Below are positions 12,313 to 24,376 of a DNA stretch of 64,000 bases, one piece after another. A model generated the notes under the pieces. That model was not told the DNA's origin, made no database searches, and saw nothing but the letters and a program-made list of their open reading frames with translations. Source of the DNA: Paraphysoderma sedebokerense (Eukaryota; Blastocladiomycota; Physodermatomycetes; Physodermatales; Physodermataceae). Both the position numbers and the translations under genes were made by a program. The first letter of the stretch is position 1, and every line of letters starts with the position of its first letter. Where the stretch lies: positions 1 through 64,000 of the forward strand of contig JAHLJZ010000100.1 in assembly GCA_025602915.1 (NCBI GenBank), written 5' to 3'.

Positions 12313-13087
12313 ATTCCTAATAGTTTGTATTGGTGTAAGAAATGTTGCAGCCCAATATTGAAAATTGTATTGGTACGGACAAAGTCAAAGTCTGAATTGA
12401 CAATCTGCTCCAAAGCCCGCGAAGTCAGTTTTGGCTGACGTATAAACGGCTGATTGGTAAAATTTGGGAAACGACGACAAGATTACAAATTACAGATAGA
12501 ATATTTTTAAAAATTTTGAATGTAGGTTCACAATTTTCATGTTTGAAATAAATGTATACAAACCGGCTGATTTTTGGTTGCGAAAAACCAGAAAGGACGG
12601 GCTTTCTATAAATAATTCCATATCACAGTATGAGGTTTCCAACAACATAGTTGTTTATAAAATATCATGTACCTTTTTGTATGTGAATGTTACAGATCAT
12701 ATTACGATCCAATCGGATCACAATTGATATAATTCAATTTTATTTGATAATGTCGTCTATTGGAGAAATTATGCCACAATCGTTGTCGGACGAATCCTGC
12801 ATTGCGACTGAAAAAAACAAATTCTTTAAGTCATATTGCGAATAAAATAGTGCTACTTGACCGCCTTGCATGTCTGGGTTTGGACAATTTACTAGCTACA
12901 TACTTCCATCGCACAAGCCACCGCACGAATGCCTGCAGCGTGTTCGGAGACAAAGGCCGCCTTATCCATGGCGACCGCATTTAGATACGCAAAAACGGGC
13001 TTGAAACTCTTGAGTGAAAAAGTTTAGAAGCATCAAATTCCCATATTCTAAGATAAAGCGATTCATGACAATATATTCTGGTCAATC
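12313..13087. other. Divergent promoter region
   Basis: About 775 bp between the scramblase (minus) and the DUF3712-like gene (plus), so it must hold both promoters. Two short plus frames (62 and 74 aa) have neither a good context nor flanking splice sites and are probably chance. Nothing else is recognised. Confidence 0.5.
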
Positions 13088-14478
13088 ATGAAAGTTTTCC
13101 CAATATTCGGACGCAAATCCGCCAAGGCAGAGCTCACTCCGGAACAGTTGCGATTAAGAACGATTCTGCGCCGGAAGATACTGGCATTTCTCTTTGTGTC
13201 CAGTATCATTTTTGGTTTATTATCGTACTTTCTCATATTTCCAGCCATTATGAGAAGTATTTTTGCCAATATGAAATTGCATCTTTATTTCGATAAAACA
13301 AAAATAGCTATATTACCAAACAACACCATTCAATATAACTTTGAGGGGGAATCCAAGCTGGGTCTATTCTTTCCTGGAAAACTACATGCAGGGTCGTTAG
13401 TTTTAGCTACAAGAAATGGGAATGACAAAGTTGCAGATGTGACCTTTCCGGATTATGAAGGAGGTCCAGTCGATGGAAGGAACAAAATTCTGTTTTTTGG
13501 GCTTGTAAAACTCGAGAATCTCGAGACCCTTGGTAAAGTTGTGTCTGAACTTTCGAAAGGTGGGCTATCACCTGGTTTATCGGATTTCGTCATAAAAGGC
13601 GACATCGGATTGAGTGCCCTTGGAGGTCTGCATTATAATTTCTTTTATTGCATACTTATCCATATAGTCTAACCTCTCATTTTTGAAGTCAAGTGGTATC
13701 CCAAACTGGATGTCGAAAGAAAAATACTGCTAAAAGATTTCACATTTTCGAACATTGCAACAACTCTGCTCGAAAATAAACCACTTACACCGGGTAATTT
13801 TAGATTTACTGAAATTGGAAAATGAATTACCTAATAACCCCCGATGAAATCTTAAAATAGGTCTTCAAGCCGTAGTCGATCAATTTATTCCAAAAGATCC
13901 TGACGCAACATTGGCAACACATCCGCGTCCCCAAATGCCGCGAATAGAAGTTCCTTCTGTAAACATAACAAATTTAACAGTTTTGGATAATGGATTAGTT
14001 ATCAATTCAACTGTGAGTGATCAATCCATTTCCGCATTACCTAAAGTCCATCTGTGTTGGATCTTGAAAGTCTCTAATTCATCAATTAATGAATTCGTAG
14101 ATTCGATTTAAAAACTTTATACCGTTGGAAATCAATATACCCGCTTTTACTTTTCAACTTCATGTGAATGATACCCCATTTTCCCGAATTCGCTTTCAAA
14201 ACTTTTCGCTCCCCTTGCCATCTTCGACTCCATCGGTTGCGACACCTTCCATTCAAATCACTGCTCCAGATGGCGTCACAAGGGATGAATTCTTCAAGAG
14301 AGCGTCGCTGCTAATCGCAACTAGCACGAAGATTTCAGTAGTGGGTCCTGTAGAGTGGACGAGCCTGAATTCGGAAGAGGAAAATGCGCCATGGCTCAAG
14401 GCCATCACTGAGGGCTTTAAAATGGATATTCAGATCAGACAAATGTTGGAGCTTTTAGTGAGAATCATACCGAGATAA
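13088..14478 (+). CDS. Single-pass membrane protein, DUF3712-like
   Basis: Four exons, 13088-13625, 13689-13793, 13861-14012 and 14101-14478, give 390 aa. The plan fits the fungal DUF3712 (LEA-2-like) family: a basic cytosolic head, one membrane span at residues ~33-58 (FLFVSSIIFGLLSYFLIFP), then a long beta-rich luminal or external part. Repeated features are ILPNNTIQYNFEG, FPGKLHAGSLVL and LEINIPAFTFQLHVND, with several N-glycosylation sequons (NIT, NST, NDT, NFS). Members are thought to be vacuolar or cell-surface membrane proteins of unclear function. The last junction (14012/14101) is chosen because it restores the strand pattern and frame. The family name is by resemblance and is not certain. 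Confidence 0.65.
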
Positions 14479-14641
14479 TGTATTTATTGTTGATATACTT
14501 CATCTGTACAATAGCATATACAATATAATTCAATGATGTACAAAATAATCTGCAAAGATAATTCACTCTATCTGGGTCACCTGTTCCCTCGTCAGACCGA
14601 ATTCGGCGCGGTCGCTCCAGAGGGAACAATCATTACCGCCA

Positions 14642-14659
14642 GAATTTTCCACCACATTC
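14642..14659. promoter_or_regulatory. Candidate gapped heat-shock element
   Basis: GAA at 14642, TTC at 14647 and TTC at 14657 fall on the 5-bp register of heat-shock factor sites, with the unit at 14652 missing. It lies about 115 bp before the HSP78 start codon, where such an element would be expected. The match is short, so chance cannot be excluded. Confidence 0.35.
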
Positions 14660-14723
14660 TGATGCAATTTGTTGCAGCGTCAGCAGCTGTCCAAATTATC
14701 CATTCATAAATAAGGATTGAACA

Positions 14724-14729
14724 TATAAA
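14724..14729 (+). promoter_or_regulatory. TATA-like box of HSP78
   Basis: TATAAA in the context ACATATAAAG, 45 bp before the ATG and about 65 bp downstream of the candidate heat-shock element. Confidence 0.4.
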
Positions 14730-14773
14730 GCGGTCTACAAAATAACAGCCACTTTTACTTTGCGTTTTCGAGA

Positions 14774-17700
14774 ATGCTCAGAAACTCTGTTCGTCAAGTT
14801 CGGCTAATTCGTAATTTCGCAACTTCTGTACCTGCATCGCTCAAGGGCAGACCAAGCACCGGCAGTGTCAGTTTGGCGCAATTAGGAACAAGGCAATCTA
14901 AGAGATATGCATTGCTGGTCTCACTTCGTGCCGTCCCTCTTGCATCTCAACAACGTTTCGCTAGTTATGGAGGAGGAGGAGGAGGCGGAGGAGGAGGTAC
15001 AATTCAACTCCCTTCATGGTTTAGCAATCGTCGTGACTGACTAGTTGTTCTTACTCTGAAAAACACAAATTTAGGTGGGTTCCCTGGTTTCCAATTGGGC
15101 CAGCAATTCGAGAAAGGACAGGCCTTGAAAGAATACGTCAGTGATCTTACGAACTCCGATACTGAAATGTCGGTCTATGTCACTTATTAACATTAGATTA
15201 TCTCAGGGTGTCGATTTAACAGAATTGGCGACGAACGGAAAATTGGATCCAGTTATCGGTAGAGATTCAGAAATAAGACGGACACTTCAAGTGTACGTAT
15301 AGTTATGAATGTTTCTCGTTTGGTTTCACAATTCCATTGACAGTAACGTATCAATTAGTTTGTCGAGGAGAACCAAAAATAATCCTGTAAGTATAACATG
15401 AAGCTGGTTTCAACTCATTTGATTGTTCACATAATATCTTTAGGTCCTCATTGGCGAAGCTGGTGTGGGTAAGACAGCGATCGCGGAAGGTTTAGCCCAG
15501 AGAATAGTGAATAATGAAGTGCCCGAGAGCATAAAAAACAAAAAAGTCATTGCCCTTGATCTAGGGGTGCGTAATTTCTTTCTGAAAGGGACCTTATGGT
15601 GTACTAACAATTAACTTTGTAAGGCTTTGATTGCTGGAGCCAAGTTTCGCGGGGAATTCGAGGACCGTTTAAAAGCTGTTCTTCGAGACGTACAAGAGTC
15701 GGAGGGTGAAATTATACTCTTCATTGATGAGCTACACACATTACTTGGCCTAGGCAAAGGGGAAGGGGCAATGGATGCAAGCAATATGCTGAAGGTGCGT
15801 CACAATCGTGTCTTGCTGATTTGTTTCACTTGTATAAACTGATTTATTTCGACCGTAGCCTGCGTTAGCCAGAGGAACTCTGAGATGCTGCGGTGCCACA
15901 ACGATCGACGAATATAGGAAGTACATTGAGAAAGATCCGGCATTGGCACGTCGATTTCAGCCCATTATGGTTGAAGAGCCGTCTGTCGAAGACACTATCT
16001 CTATTCTGAGAGGATGTAAGCATGATTATTTTGTGATGCATTCATGTCACACAACAGCTGACCAATTCCCTGATGCTCATAGTGAAAGAAAGATATGGTT
16101 TGTTCTGAGCTGTTTTATGAGGACGTTGCATTCCACTTTGTGCTAAAATGCCTAACTATTTCAGAGGTACATCATGGTGTTCGCATTAGTGATGGGGCCC
16201 TTGGTAAGCCATGCTAAATAAGCAAATGGAAAGATTCCTATTGACCCTGACGCCAATTGTATAACAGTATCGGCAGGAACACTCTCTCATCGCTACATTA
16301 CGGACCGATTTTTACCCGACAAAGCGATCGATTTGTTAGATGAAGCATGTTCAAAATTACGATTGCAACAGGAAAGCAAGCCTGATCAGATCGAGTCCCT
16401 TGAACGATCAATAATGACCATTCAGATTGAGTTGGAAAGTTTGAAAAAGGAGACAGATCCATTAAGTAGAGAAAGACGGGAAAAATTGCAGCGAGAATTG
16501 GGTGAAAAAGAAAGGGAAGCGGAGAATTTGACGGCTATCTGGAGAGAGGAAAAGTAAGGCGGCTATTTCCCTTAAGGTAACCGCACTACGTTTGACGTTC
16601 ATTCACCAATGCTCGATCACAGGGAAAAACTCAACAAAATCAAATCAATCAAGGAGAAGTTGGAACAGGCTCGAATTGACTTGGAGCAAGCTCAGCGAAG
16701 GGGAGATTTCGGCAAAGCGAGTGAACTCCGTTATGGGGCAATTCCGGATTTAGAAAGGCAACTTCCCCGGGACACCGATGAAGTCGGCGATGGATTAATG
16801 CACGAAAGGGTAACTAGTGATGACATAGCTGGAGTTGTTAGCCGAGTCACCGGTATTCCAGTGCAAAGTTTATTGAAAGGTGAACGACAAAAATTGTTGA
16901 CAATGGAGAAGAAATTGGGTGAGAGGGTTGTGGGACAGGATCAAGCGATAAAAGCTGTTGCAGAAGCTGTCCGGTAGTGTGATTTACTTCATGTGCTCAA
17001 GACTAAAGCATATTTCTCACTAAGATTACGGTAGACTGAGCCGAGCAGGTTTATCTTCCCCGACGCGACCAATTGCCAGCTTTATGTTTCTAGGGTTTGT
17101 GGTTCGCTTATGTAGGTAGCTTAGCATCGTAGGAGAAACTAACGTGAACCAAATTATAGTCCTACTGGTGTCGGCAAGACCGAACTCACTAAAACTCTGG
17201 CCAAATTTCTCTTTGACAGTGAGCATGCTATGATTCGAATTGACATGTCGGAATATATGGAGCGATTCGCAGGTATGAAGCGGTGATAGGTGTGAGTATG
17301 CTTGGATGAATTAATCACATTTGTCATTTTACGGTTTGAAATTACAGTTTCTCGATTGATTGGTTCTCCTCCAGGGTTTGTGATTCCATTTTTATTTCAA
17401 CTCATAGAATATGTATTGATCCGAACATACAGGTATGTCGGATATGAAGAGGGTGGTGAGCTGACGGAGGCTGTCAGAAGAAAGCCGTACGCAGTCATCT
17501 TACTTGATGAGATTGAGAAAGCCCATCGAGATGTCACAAATCTGTTGCTACAAGGTACGAATCCTTTGCTTTATTTAATTTCCCAACATGCATGAGATAG
17601 TAATGACTTTTCTAATTACAATACAGTACTTGACGATGGACGAATCACTGATTCCAAAGGTCGAACGGTTGATTTTCGCAATACCATCATTGTGATGACT

Positions 17701-18204
17701 TCTAATCTCGGTGCAGACCTCCTTGCATCGTCGGCATCCGATTCTAGTGGTGCCATTTCCTCAACTGTCCGGTCGCATGTCTTAGACGCGGTGCGGCACC
17801 ATTTCCCACCCGAATTCATCAATCGAGTTGACGATTTAGTCATATTCAATCCCCTCAGACGTTCTGATATCCGCAGAATTGTTGATGTTCGATTGAATGA
17901 GATTCAAGAACGAATGGCCGACAAAGATATTAAGCTGAATGTAGATGATTCAGCCAAGTCATGGTTGGCCGAAAAGGGATTTGATCCAACTTATGGAGCA
18001 AGACCCTTGAATCGATTGATTCAGAAAGAACTATTGAACACACTTGCTAAATATATCATTCAAGGGGCGGTGAAAGAGCATGAAGAAGTTAAAGTTACGA
18101 CTAGCGAAAAGCATGGCGAAGAGACTTTAGTAGTGAAAAAGAATCATGAAGTGCAAGATGATCCAAATGATGCCGGTGATGATGATGATGCAGATTTAGC
18201 TTGA
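14774..18204 (+). CDS. HSP78: Mitochondrial Hsp78/ClpB disaggregase
   Basis: ClpB-family AAA+ ATPase that refolds aggregated proteins with mitochondrial Hsp70. Sixteen exons (14774-14996, 15075-15136, 15207-15292, 15359-15386, 15444-15566, 15624-15794, 15859-16015, 16083-16097, 16165-16203, 16268-16553, 16623-16973, 17035-17094, 17160-17272, 17348-17375, 17433-17554, 17627-18204) sum to 813 aa, close to yeast Hsp78. A basic presequence ([18 protein letters not shown]) and a Gly run replace the ClpB N-domain. Both nucleotide sites are intact: Walker [10 protein letters not shown] and GPTGVGKTE, Walker B IILFIDE and VILLDE. The coiled-coil middle domain lies between, and [11 protein letters not shown] and [12 protein letters not shown] carry the arginine fingers. 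The second pore loop is GYVGYEEGG. The tail is acidic. Exon 8 is only 15 nt. A heat-shock-like site lies upstream. Confidence 0.95.
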
Positions 18205-18530
18205 AGTTGTGTAAAGTAATTAAAAGTATATTTTTCTTGCAATCCGTTGCTCAGTGACGTGATTCTTTTCCTGCATATCTGCCTCATAAAAATGCGCTAA
18301 AACAATAAATGTCTTTAAGGCCTCTGAAACCAGAGCTCATATAAATAGAGAACTCATGTTGTTTTCTCAATTATGGCTATTTCTTTGTTGTGTTCCACGG
18401 TGCGCATTATGATGTGCTTCTGTCGCAAGCATTGCGATAAGCTCCCGCTCGTATTGTGGCAGTCCAAATCCGAAACTCCATCCCGCCAGGATTTTCGAGG
18501 GGCTGTGGAATTTGCTACATTCTACTGGTT
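18205..18530. other. Intergenic, no gene seen
   Basis: About 326 bp between HSP78 and the first secreted paralogue. It holds the HSP78 3' UTR and the distal promoter of the array. No coding frame or repeat was recognised. Confidence 0.5.
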
Positions 18531-18547
18531 ACAAATCTGTATCACTT
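18531..18547 (+). promoter_or_regulatory. Shared array box 1
   Basis: ACAAATCTGTATCACTT, identical over 17 bp to boxes at 20513 and 22427, each 92-110 bp before the likely start codon of a paralogue. Flanking DNA is far less alike, so this looks like a retained regulatory site rather than recent duplication. Confidence 0.7.
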
Positions 18548-18657
18548 AACAAAGAGATTTCTTTTAAATTGTATGAATTGTTGTGTTTGTCTCTGGTTAA
18601 ATATTGAAGTACGGCCGGCAACTTCTTCTTGGACCTGCACATTTTTTTCACGCAATT

Positions 18658-20123
18658 ATGTTCGATATATTCCGGGTATTCCTGTTGGTATTGGCCTTGG
18701 TCGGCCAATTCCACTCTGCAAACGCTTTTTCGATAATTCAATATAGCGAGACTGAAACTATGGAATTAGAGAATCCAGAACAGGCTCCGCTACAATGGGG
18801 ATTTTCTACCAGTCCTTCTGATCCTACAGCCACTATCTACCGAGCAAATCAATTCGACCATATAATTGATGTAAATTTCAATACCGGCAACATATGGTCT
18901 AATGCCCATCCTGTCGAAATCGAATTTCGTACCGGCTCATCTCCGCCAGCGTCGTTCTTTGATTTACAATGGACCGTTACCGTGCACAGGGTTACATCGA
19001 AAGCGGGCCAGAAAAAGTTTATCAGGGAAGGTCTTATCAGTGACAGTAATAGTCATCAGACTTTGAAACCTGCTCGTCAATACCGACTCCGATTTCCACC
19101 GCCACCAGCGATTCATCAACCCGGAGAATACATAATAGTCATCATCTTTGAGACCTATAGTGCTACCAAGCGCTATATATCAAATATGATGGTGTCCAAA
19201 CCGGTATTCGTGCAAACGAGCGCCCTTCAATCTTCGCCTATGCTACCCGACAAACTTCCAGATGATTTGGCAGAACGGACTGGTCTCTTTATCAAGATGC
19301 CCACCGAAATCAAACATTCCATATTAAACAAAATGACCGATGCCGGCGATGTCTGCCGTTTTTGTTCCCAGTCTAAAGTGTTTAGAGCAGAATGTGACAG
19401 ATTATTTTCCGACTTCCTATTCCCGCCTGATTTCAATCTCCCTGTCGCAGTCCCGTCAACTGTTCAACCAAACACCAAGTTTAGTACGTCTGAGCTCTGC
19501 AATATTGTATCTATTGATCGAATGTTGCAAGTATTAGAATTCAAATACGAATATACCGAAAGAACGAGGCTTCAGAACCACGGTCAATTGATTAAGACCA
19601 CGATACAAACTTTTGAAGACGCCATCATCAAGAAGTATGGGGAAATTCCTTCCCATATTTTGGTGTGGGCGGCATTGAAATACCAAGACGGATTCAGAGC
19701 CCCATTTGTGAAGCGTTACAAAGATATCATTGGAAGGATGGGCACACTTTTCGGATCTACAATGGAATGGCCGACAATTGACCATAGAGTGTCTCTTGAT
19801 AAGCTCAAATCTTTGCTAGTAAAATTGGCAGAGCATTCAAAGACTGTTCAGTTCAAGTCCTACCTGTCTAGCCGCTTGTCAGTGGTCGTGCGTGAACTTC
19901 ATATCTTATTTAGTTTTCATCCAAAGTGAGTGGTTATCACTATTTAACCGTATCTTTACATATTCGGCTTAACTAACATCGTTCTTATTTTCAATCCAGG
20001 GCTGAGAGAGGAGATGTCATTTCAATTATTGTTGATCGTAATGTAGTTGCCGAAGAAGATGTAGAAATTTGGTCCAGAGGGAAAGGTTTAGATAAGATAC
20101 TAAATTATTGGGAGCTATTTTAG
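18658..20123 (+). CDS. Secreted paralogue P1, unknown family
   Basis: Exons 18658-19925 and 20000-20123 give 463 aa; the last exon is 124 nt after a phase-2 intron. The start at 18658 places a clean signal peptide (MFDIFRVFLLVLALVGQFHS, cut near SANA/FS); an ATG 54 nt upstream would bury it. Blocks in order are the motif APLQWGFSTS, a beta-rich region ending YRLRFPPPPAIHQPGEYIIV, an F-box-like helical block at ~214-256 (MPTEIKHSILNKM, VCRFCSQSKVFRAECD), the motif STSELC then LEFKYE, a helical region, and a short end DKILNYWELF. No catalytic motif is seen. Two paralogues follow in tandem, and three distant relatives lie on the minus strand at 53-59 kb. Function is unknown; a secreted effector or surface protein is an inference. 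Confidence 0.85.
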
Positions 20124-20512
20124 AATTAGACTTTATCAATTGTCATATTTTGAACATCTTTTAGAATACCTTAGTCGATAATATGAAATGTTTAATTTAA
20201 ATTTTTACAAAATGGGAAATGGGAAAGGACTAGTGCCCTGTAAGATGTATGTAATCACCAATTTCAAAGTCACTCCTTATACAGCTCGTAAGACACGGAT
20301 TCCTCATACCGAGGATGCAAGGCCACTGCAACTTAATCGGTAATGACCATGTCGATTTGAATATTCCATGGCATCCAATTTTATTATACTTCAACATGGG
20401 CGCTCTGATGCTGATGTAGCCGGCATCTCTTTAAGCTCGTCAGTGGCATTGTCGGACACCTAACCCCACCACATTTTAAGGAGACGCGAGTTTGACCACT
20501 ATTGTACCAGTC
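20124..20512. other. Spacer between P1 and P2
   Basis: About 390 bp of A/T-rich spacer leading to the shared array box. No gene is seen. The sequence is not obviously alignable to the P2-P3 spacer apart from the box. Confidence 0.5.
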
Positions 20513-20529
20513 ACAAATCTGTATCACTT
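20513..20529 (+). promoter_or_regulatory. Shared array box 2
   Basis: ACAAATCTGTATCACTT, identical to the boxes of P1 and P3, ending 92 bp before the P2 start codon at 20622. Confidence 0.7.
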
Positions 20530-20621
20530 TTGTAAAGTAGTGAATCTCTATCGTTAATACTGTTAGCTTTTCGTTTTGCTAAGTGAAGTTTGCAGAACTT
20601 CCGATTTATTCTTACATTAAT

Positions 20622-22090
20622 ATGTCGATGATATTTTATGGGATCGTGATACTGTTGGCTTCGGTCTGCCATCTCCACTATGCTAATGCCTCTCTCGTTC
20701 AATTCAGCGAAAGTAGAATTTCAAATTTAGAGGATCCAACTCAAGCTCCGGTGCAATGGGGATTTTCGACTAGTGCGTCGGATCTTACTGTCACTGTCTA
20801 TCAAGAAACGAACTTTGGCTATATTGCCGGAGTCAGTTTCAACTCTGGTAATAAATGGGCAAATGATCGACCGCTAGAAATCGAATTTTGGACAGGCCCA
20901 TCCCAGCAGAACTTACTCTCTGATATAAAATGTACCATCACAGTGCACAGCGTCATTTCAAACGATGGTCAAAAAAAATATATCAGAGCCGGTCATATTT
21001 ACGAGTCGTCTAATACATTTCAACCCTCTCACTTATATCGCCTCAAATTTCTGCCACCATCAACATTCGCCCAACCTGGAGAGTACATAGTAGTTATTAG
21101 CTTTCACAGATCAAGTAACATTATGCGTTATCGATCTATTATGGTAGTGTCCAAATCAGTTCTGATGCAACAAGCAGCTCAACCATTGCATGTGTCGACA
21201 TCGCCAGAATCTGCATTGAACGACTTTTCAGAACGGAATAGGCAGATGAATCATATGCCCGCCGAAATAATCAATAAAATTTTAAACAGAATGAACAGTC
21301 CTGCCGAAGTTTGCATTTTCTGTTCGCAATCAAAGTCAGTCATGGCGGAATGTGATGCAGTATTCTCCAGATTCCGATTACCGCAAGATCAACCAAATCT
21401 TCCTCGTTCCGTCCCGTCAACTGTTCAGCACGAAGTCGACTTCGGCACAGCAAAATTATGCAAGATTGGATATATCGATCGACTGTTGCAGCAGTTAGAA
21501 TTCAGATATGAATTGGACAGAACTAAAGTCACGAACGGTGATCATTTGAAAACGCCCACTATAAAGAACTTCAGAGATGCCCTCATAGAAGAATCTGGTG
21601 GCGTTCCTGAACATTTTTCCGTGTGGACGGCAATTAGTGAACAAGATTCCTTCAAAAGATCATTCATACACCGCTACAGAGATGTTATTAGAAAGATGCA
21701 TAAGTTTTTTGAATCTGAATGGGATATGCCAAAACGGAATTCCGATATATCTCTGGATGATCTGAAGTCTATGTTGCTGAAGTTTAAAGAACATCCAAAG
21801 TCTGAAATGGTCGAATACAGTATTGCTAAAAGATTGTCAGTTATTGTCGGCGATGATCATGTTTTATTTAATTTTCATCCTCGGTATGTGGCATTCTGCC
21901 TTTGTCGGCGTCCTTGATTAGCTAAATTTTCGGCTCGGTTATTGATGTTCCAATGCTCTTTCCTAGGGCTAATCCTGCCGATGCCATTTCGATAATCATG
22001 AACCGTGATTCAGTTGCGGACCAAGATGTGGAACGATGGTCCAAAAAACAAAGTCTAAATACCATCTTGAATTACTGGAAAATATTCTAA
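20622..22090 (+). CDS. Secreted paralogue P2, unknown family
   Basis: Exons 20622-21883 and 21967-22090 give 461 aa, with the same phase-2 last intron and 124-nt last exon as P1 and P3. The start at 20622 gives the signal peptide MSMIFYGIVILLASVCHLHY (cut near ANA/SL). Conserved blocks are APVQWGFSTS, YRLKFLPPSTFAQPGEYIVV, MPAEIINKILNRMNSPAEVC with FCSQSKSVMAECD, then LCKIGYIDRLLQQLEFRYE and a terminal ILNYWKIF. It is the most diverged of the plus-strand three but aligns end to end. Its own array box lies upstream. No enzymatic motif is visible. Confidence 0.85.
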
Positions 22091-22426
22091 TGCCGTAAAA
22101 GTAATTTTGAACCCAGAGTAAACATAGCGTAAAATAAATTATACGAAATCAAAAGGTGATAGTACTATCAGACGTTCGTGATCCAGAGCAAGCAACGAGT
22201 GTGTTATTTCTGTTATCTCTCTGATAGAACCTTTATGAAGTGCTGGGTCCACCACAATCAAATATATATTACAAAAATACAAAATCCGTTTGATATTTAA
22301 CTATTAGATCCCAAAGAAATTTCCTGTATTATTTTACACAGACTGTCAGAAACTAAGAAACGGTCCCTGGCTCCGGCCAGCCGTCAGCATTGGAAGGGGA
22401 CGTGATTCTCTGACATTGTGCGAGTT
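22091..22426. other. Spacer between P2 and P3
   Basis: About 336 bp without a gene, ending at the third copy of the shared array box. Confidence 0.5.
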
Positions 22427-22443
22427 ACAAATCTGTATCACTT
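22427..22443 (+). promoter_or_regulatory. Shared array box 3
   Basis: ACAAATCTGTATCACTT, identical to the boxes of P1 and P2, ending 96 bp before the P3 start codon at 22540. Confidence 0.7.
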
Positions 22444-22539
22444 TTACGAAGCGCAAAAAATTTTTAACCCAAAGCTAATTTTGTGCCGTTAATTTAGATA
22501 CCGCCGGTATTTATTTACCGTTTTTATGCCTTTCATGAC

Positions 22540-24008
22540 ATGAATATGCTGGAGGTATCCCATGTTCTTGTGCTATTATTGGCCTGGGTCGGCCTTTTCC
22601 GCTCGGCAATAGCTTTTTCGCTGATCCAATACAGCGAGACCGAAATTATGGATTTAGATGATTCGCCTCAAGCTCCACTACAAGATCCATTACAATGGGG
22701 ATTTTCGACCAGTCTTTCTGATCCTACAGTTACTATTTACAGAGAAAGACAATTCGACCGTATAATTGATGTCACTTTCAACACCGGCAACATATGGTCT
22801 AATGATCGTCCTGTCGAAATCGAATTTTCTACTTCCTCGTCTCCGTCAAGTTTTTTTTTTGAAATGAAATGGACCGCCACCCTGCACAGGATAACATCGG
22901 TCAACGGCCGAAGAAAATATATCAGAAAAGGCCTCATAAGTGATACCCGTAATTCTTTGCAGCGCCTTCATAAGTATCATGTCAAATTTCTACCTCCCCC
23001 AACGATCGGGCAGCCTGGAGAATACTTGATAGTTCTTGCCATCGAAATGTGGACTTACTGGGGGCGTTACAAACCTGTTATGATTGTATCGAAACCGGTT
23101 ATTCTCCAGTCCACCACCTATCCTCGGTCTACATTGGGTTCATTGGAATCGAATGCATTGATACACCGGTCCGGCCTGGTGAATGAGATTCCCACCGAAA
23201 TTGTCAATTCGATATTAAACGAAATGGCTAACCCAGGCGATGTCTGCGCTTTTTGTTCGCAGTCGAAAGTGGTTAGAATCCAATGCGACGAAATACTTTC
23301 ACGTTTCCATTTTTCGCCTAATTCCAAACATCAAGAAGCAGCCCCATCAGCCGTACAGCAAAACGTCAAATACAGTACGTCAGAGATTTGTAAGATTGCA
23401 TCTGTTGAACAACTCTTGCAACGATTGGAATTAAAATACGAAGAATCAGAATTGACAAGAATCCTGAATGATAAAATACGGAGCGAGACCACGATACAAA
23501 CATTCAAGAGTACAATTATAAATGGACATGGAAACATTCCTGCGTCCTTTTCGTTGTGGGCTGCGCTGATTTATCAAGGCAGTTTTACTGATCCTTTTGT
23601 GAAACGATACATCGATATCCGTGGAAGAATGGATAGGTTCTTTGATTTTGGAAGAAAATGGCCAACGCTGGATTCCACTACCACTATCGACAATCTAAAG
23701 TCTACACTGGAGGGGGTGTTGGAGCATCCTAAAAGCGAGAAGGTCAAGTCCAATCTTGCTAAACAACTAACAGTGCTAGTGGGTGATACTCATATCTTAT
23801 TTAATTTCCATCCACTGTAAGTTATTTCTTTTTCATTCATTATTAAATCTCCTAAATTAATGATTGTCGTTGTCCTATTTTCAGAGCCAAGGGTGGCGAT
23901 ACAACATCGATAATTGTGGATCGTCGTGTAGTTGCGAGCGGAGATGCTGAACAATGGGCCAGAAATGAGAATTTAGACAAAATCTTAGATTACTGGGAAT
24001 TATTTTAA
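22540..24008 (+). CDS. Secreted paralogue P3, unknown family
   Basis: Exons 22540-23816 and 23885-24008 give 466 aa. A signal peptide (MNMLEVSHVLVLLLAWVGLF, cut near AIA/FS) precedes FSLIQYSETEI, nearly the same as P1. P3 is closer to P1 than to P2: both share RIIDVTFNTGNIWSND-type text and a PVEIEF strand. A six-residue insertion (the repeated APLQ/DPLQ) sits just before WGFSTS. The F-box-like block reads IPTEIVNSILNEM then VCAFCSQSKVVRIQCD. The last exon ends DKILDYWELF. The role is unknown, as for P1. Confidence 0.85.
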
Positions 24009-24376
24009 ATGTAAATAGTAGTAATAGATCATAGAGTTGATTTAATCATCAGATACATTAAAGTTTTACTTAGACGCCGTACTGAAAGTAATAACTGACG
24101 AGTTTTCTTTTTCTTGGACCGTTGAACGTTCTGAGACGTGTTTCCAGACCGACAAGTTCAAACATAGTTACATATTGACATAGCAACTGATTTATGCCAC
24201 CATATCTCATACTGAATTATGTGTTTCCTGAGTAATTAAACCTTCTGTGGATTCGTTATTTATCACAATTATAAGAGAAGAAAAGAATGTCATTCCACTG
24301 TCAGGTGTTTCCACGTGCCAATGAAATGGAACTTGGAAAATTTCTTCACATCGGTTAAAATCATTGCGATATCACC
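24009..24376. other. Intergenic, no gene seen
   Basis: About 370 bp, A/T-rich, between the plus-strand secreted array and the EF-hand gene. No frame, repeat or array box is present. Confidence 0.5.

Noticed and set aside
12760-12984. 74-aa frame upstream of the DUF3712-like gene
   Set aside because: No splice partners, domain or convincing start context; likely chance.
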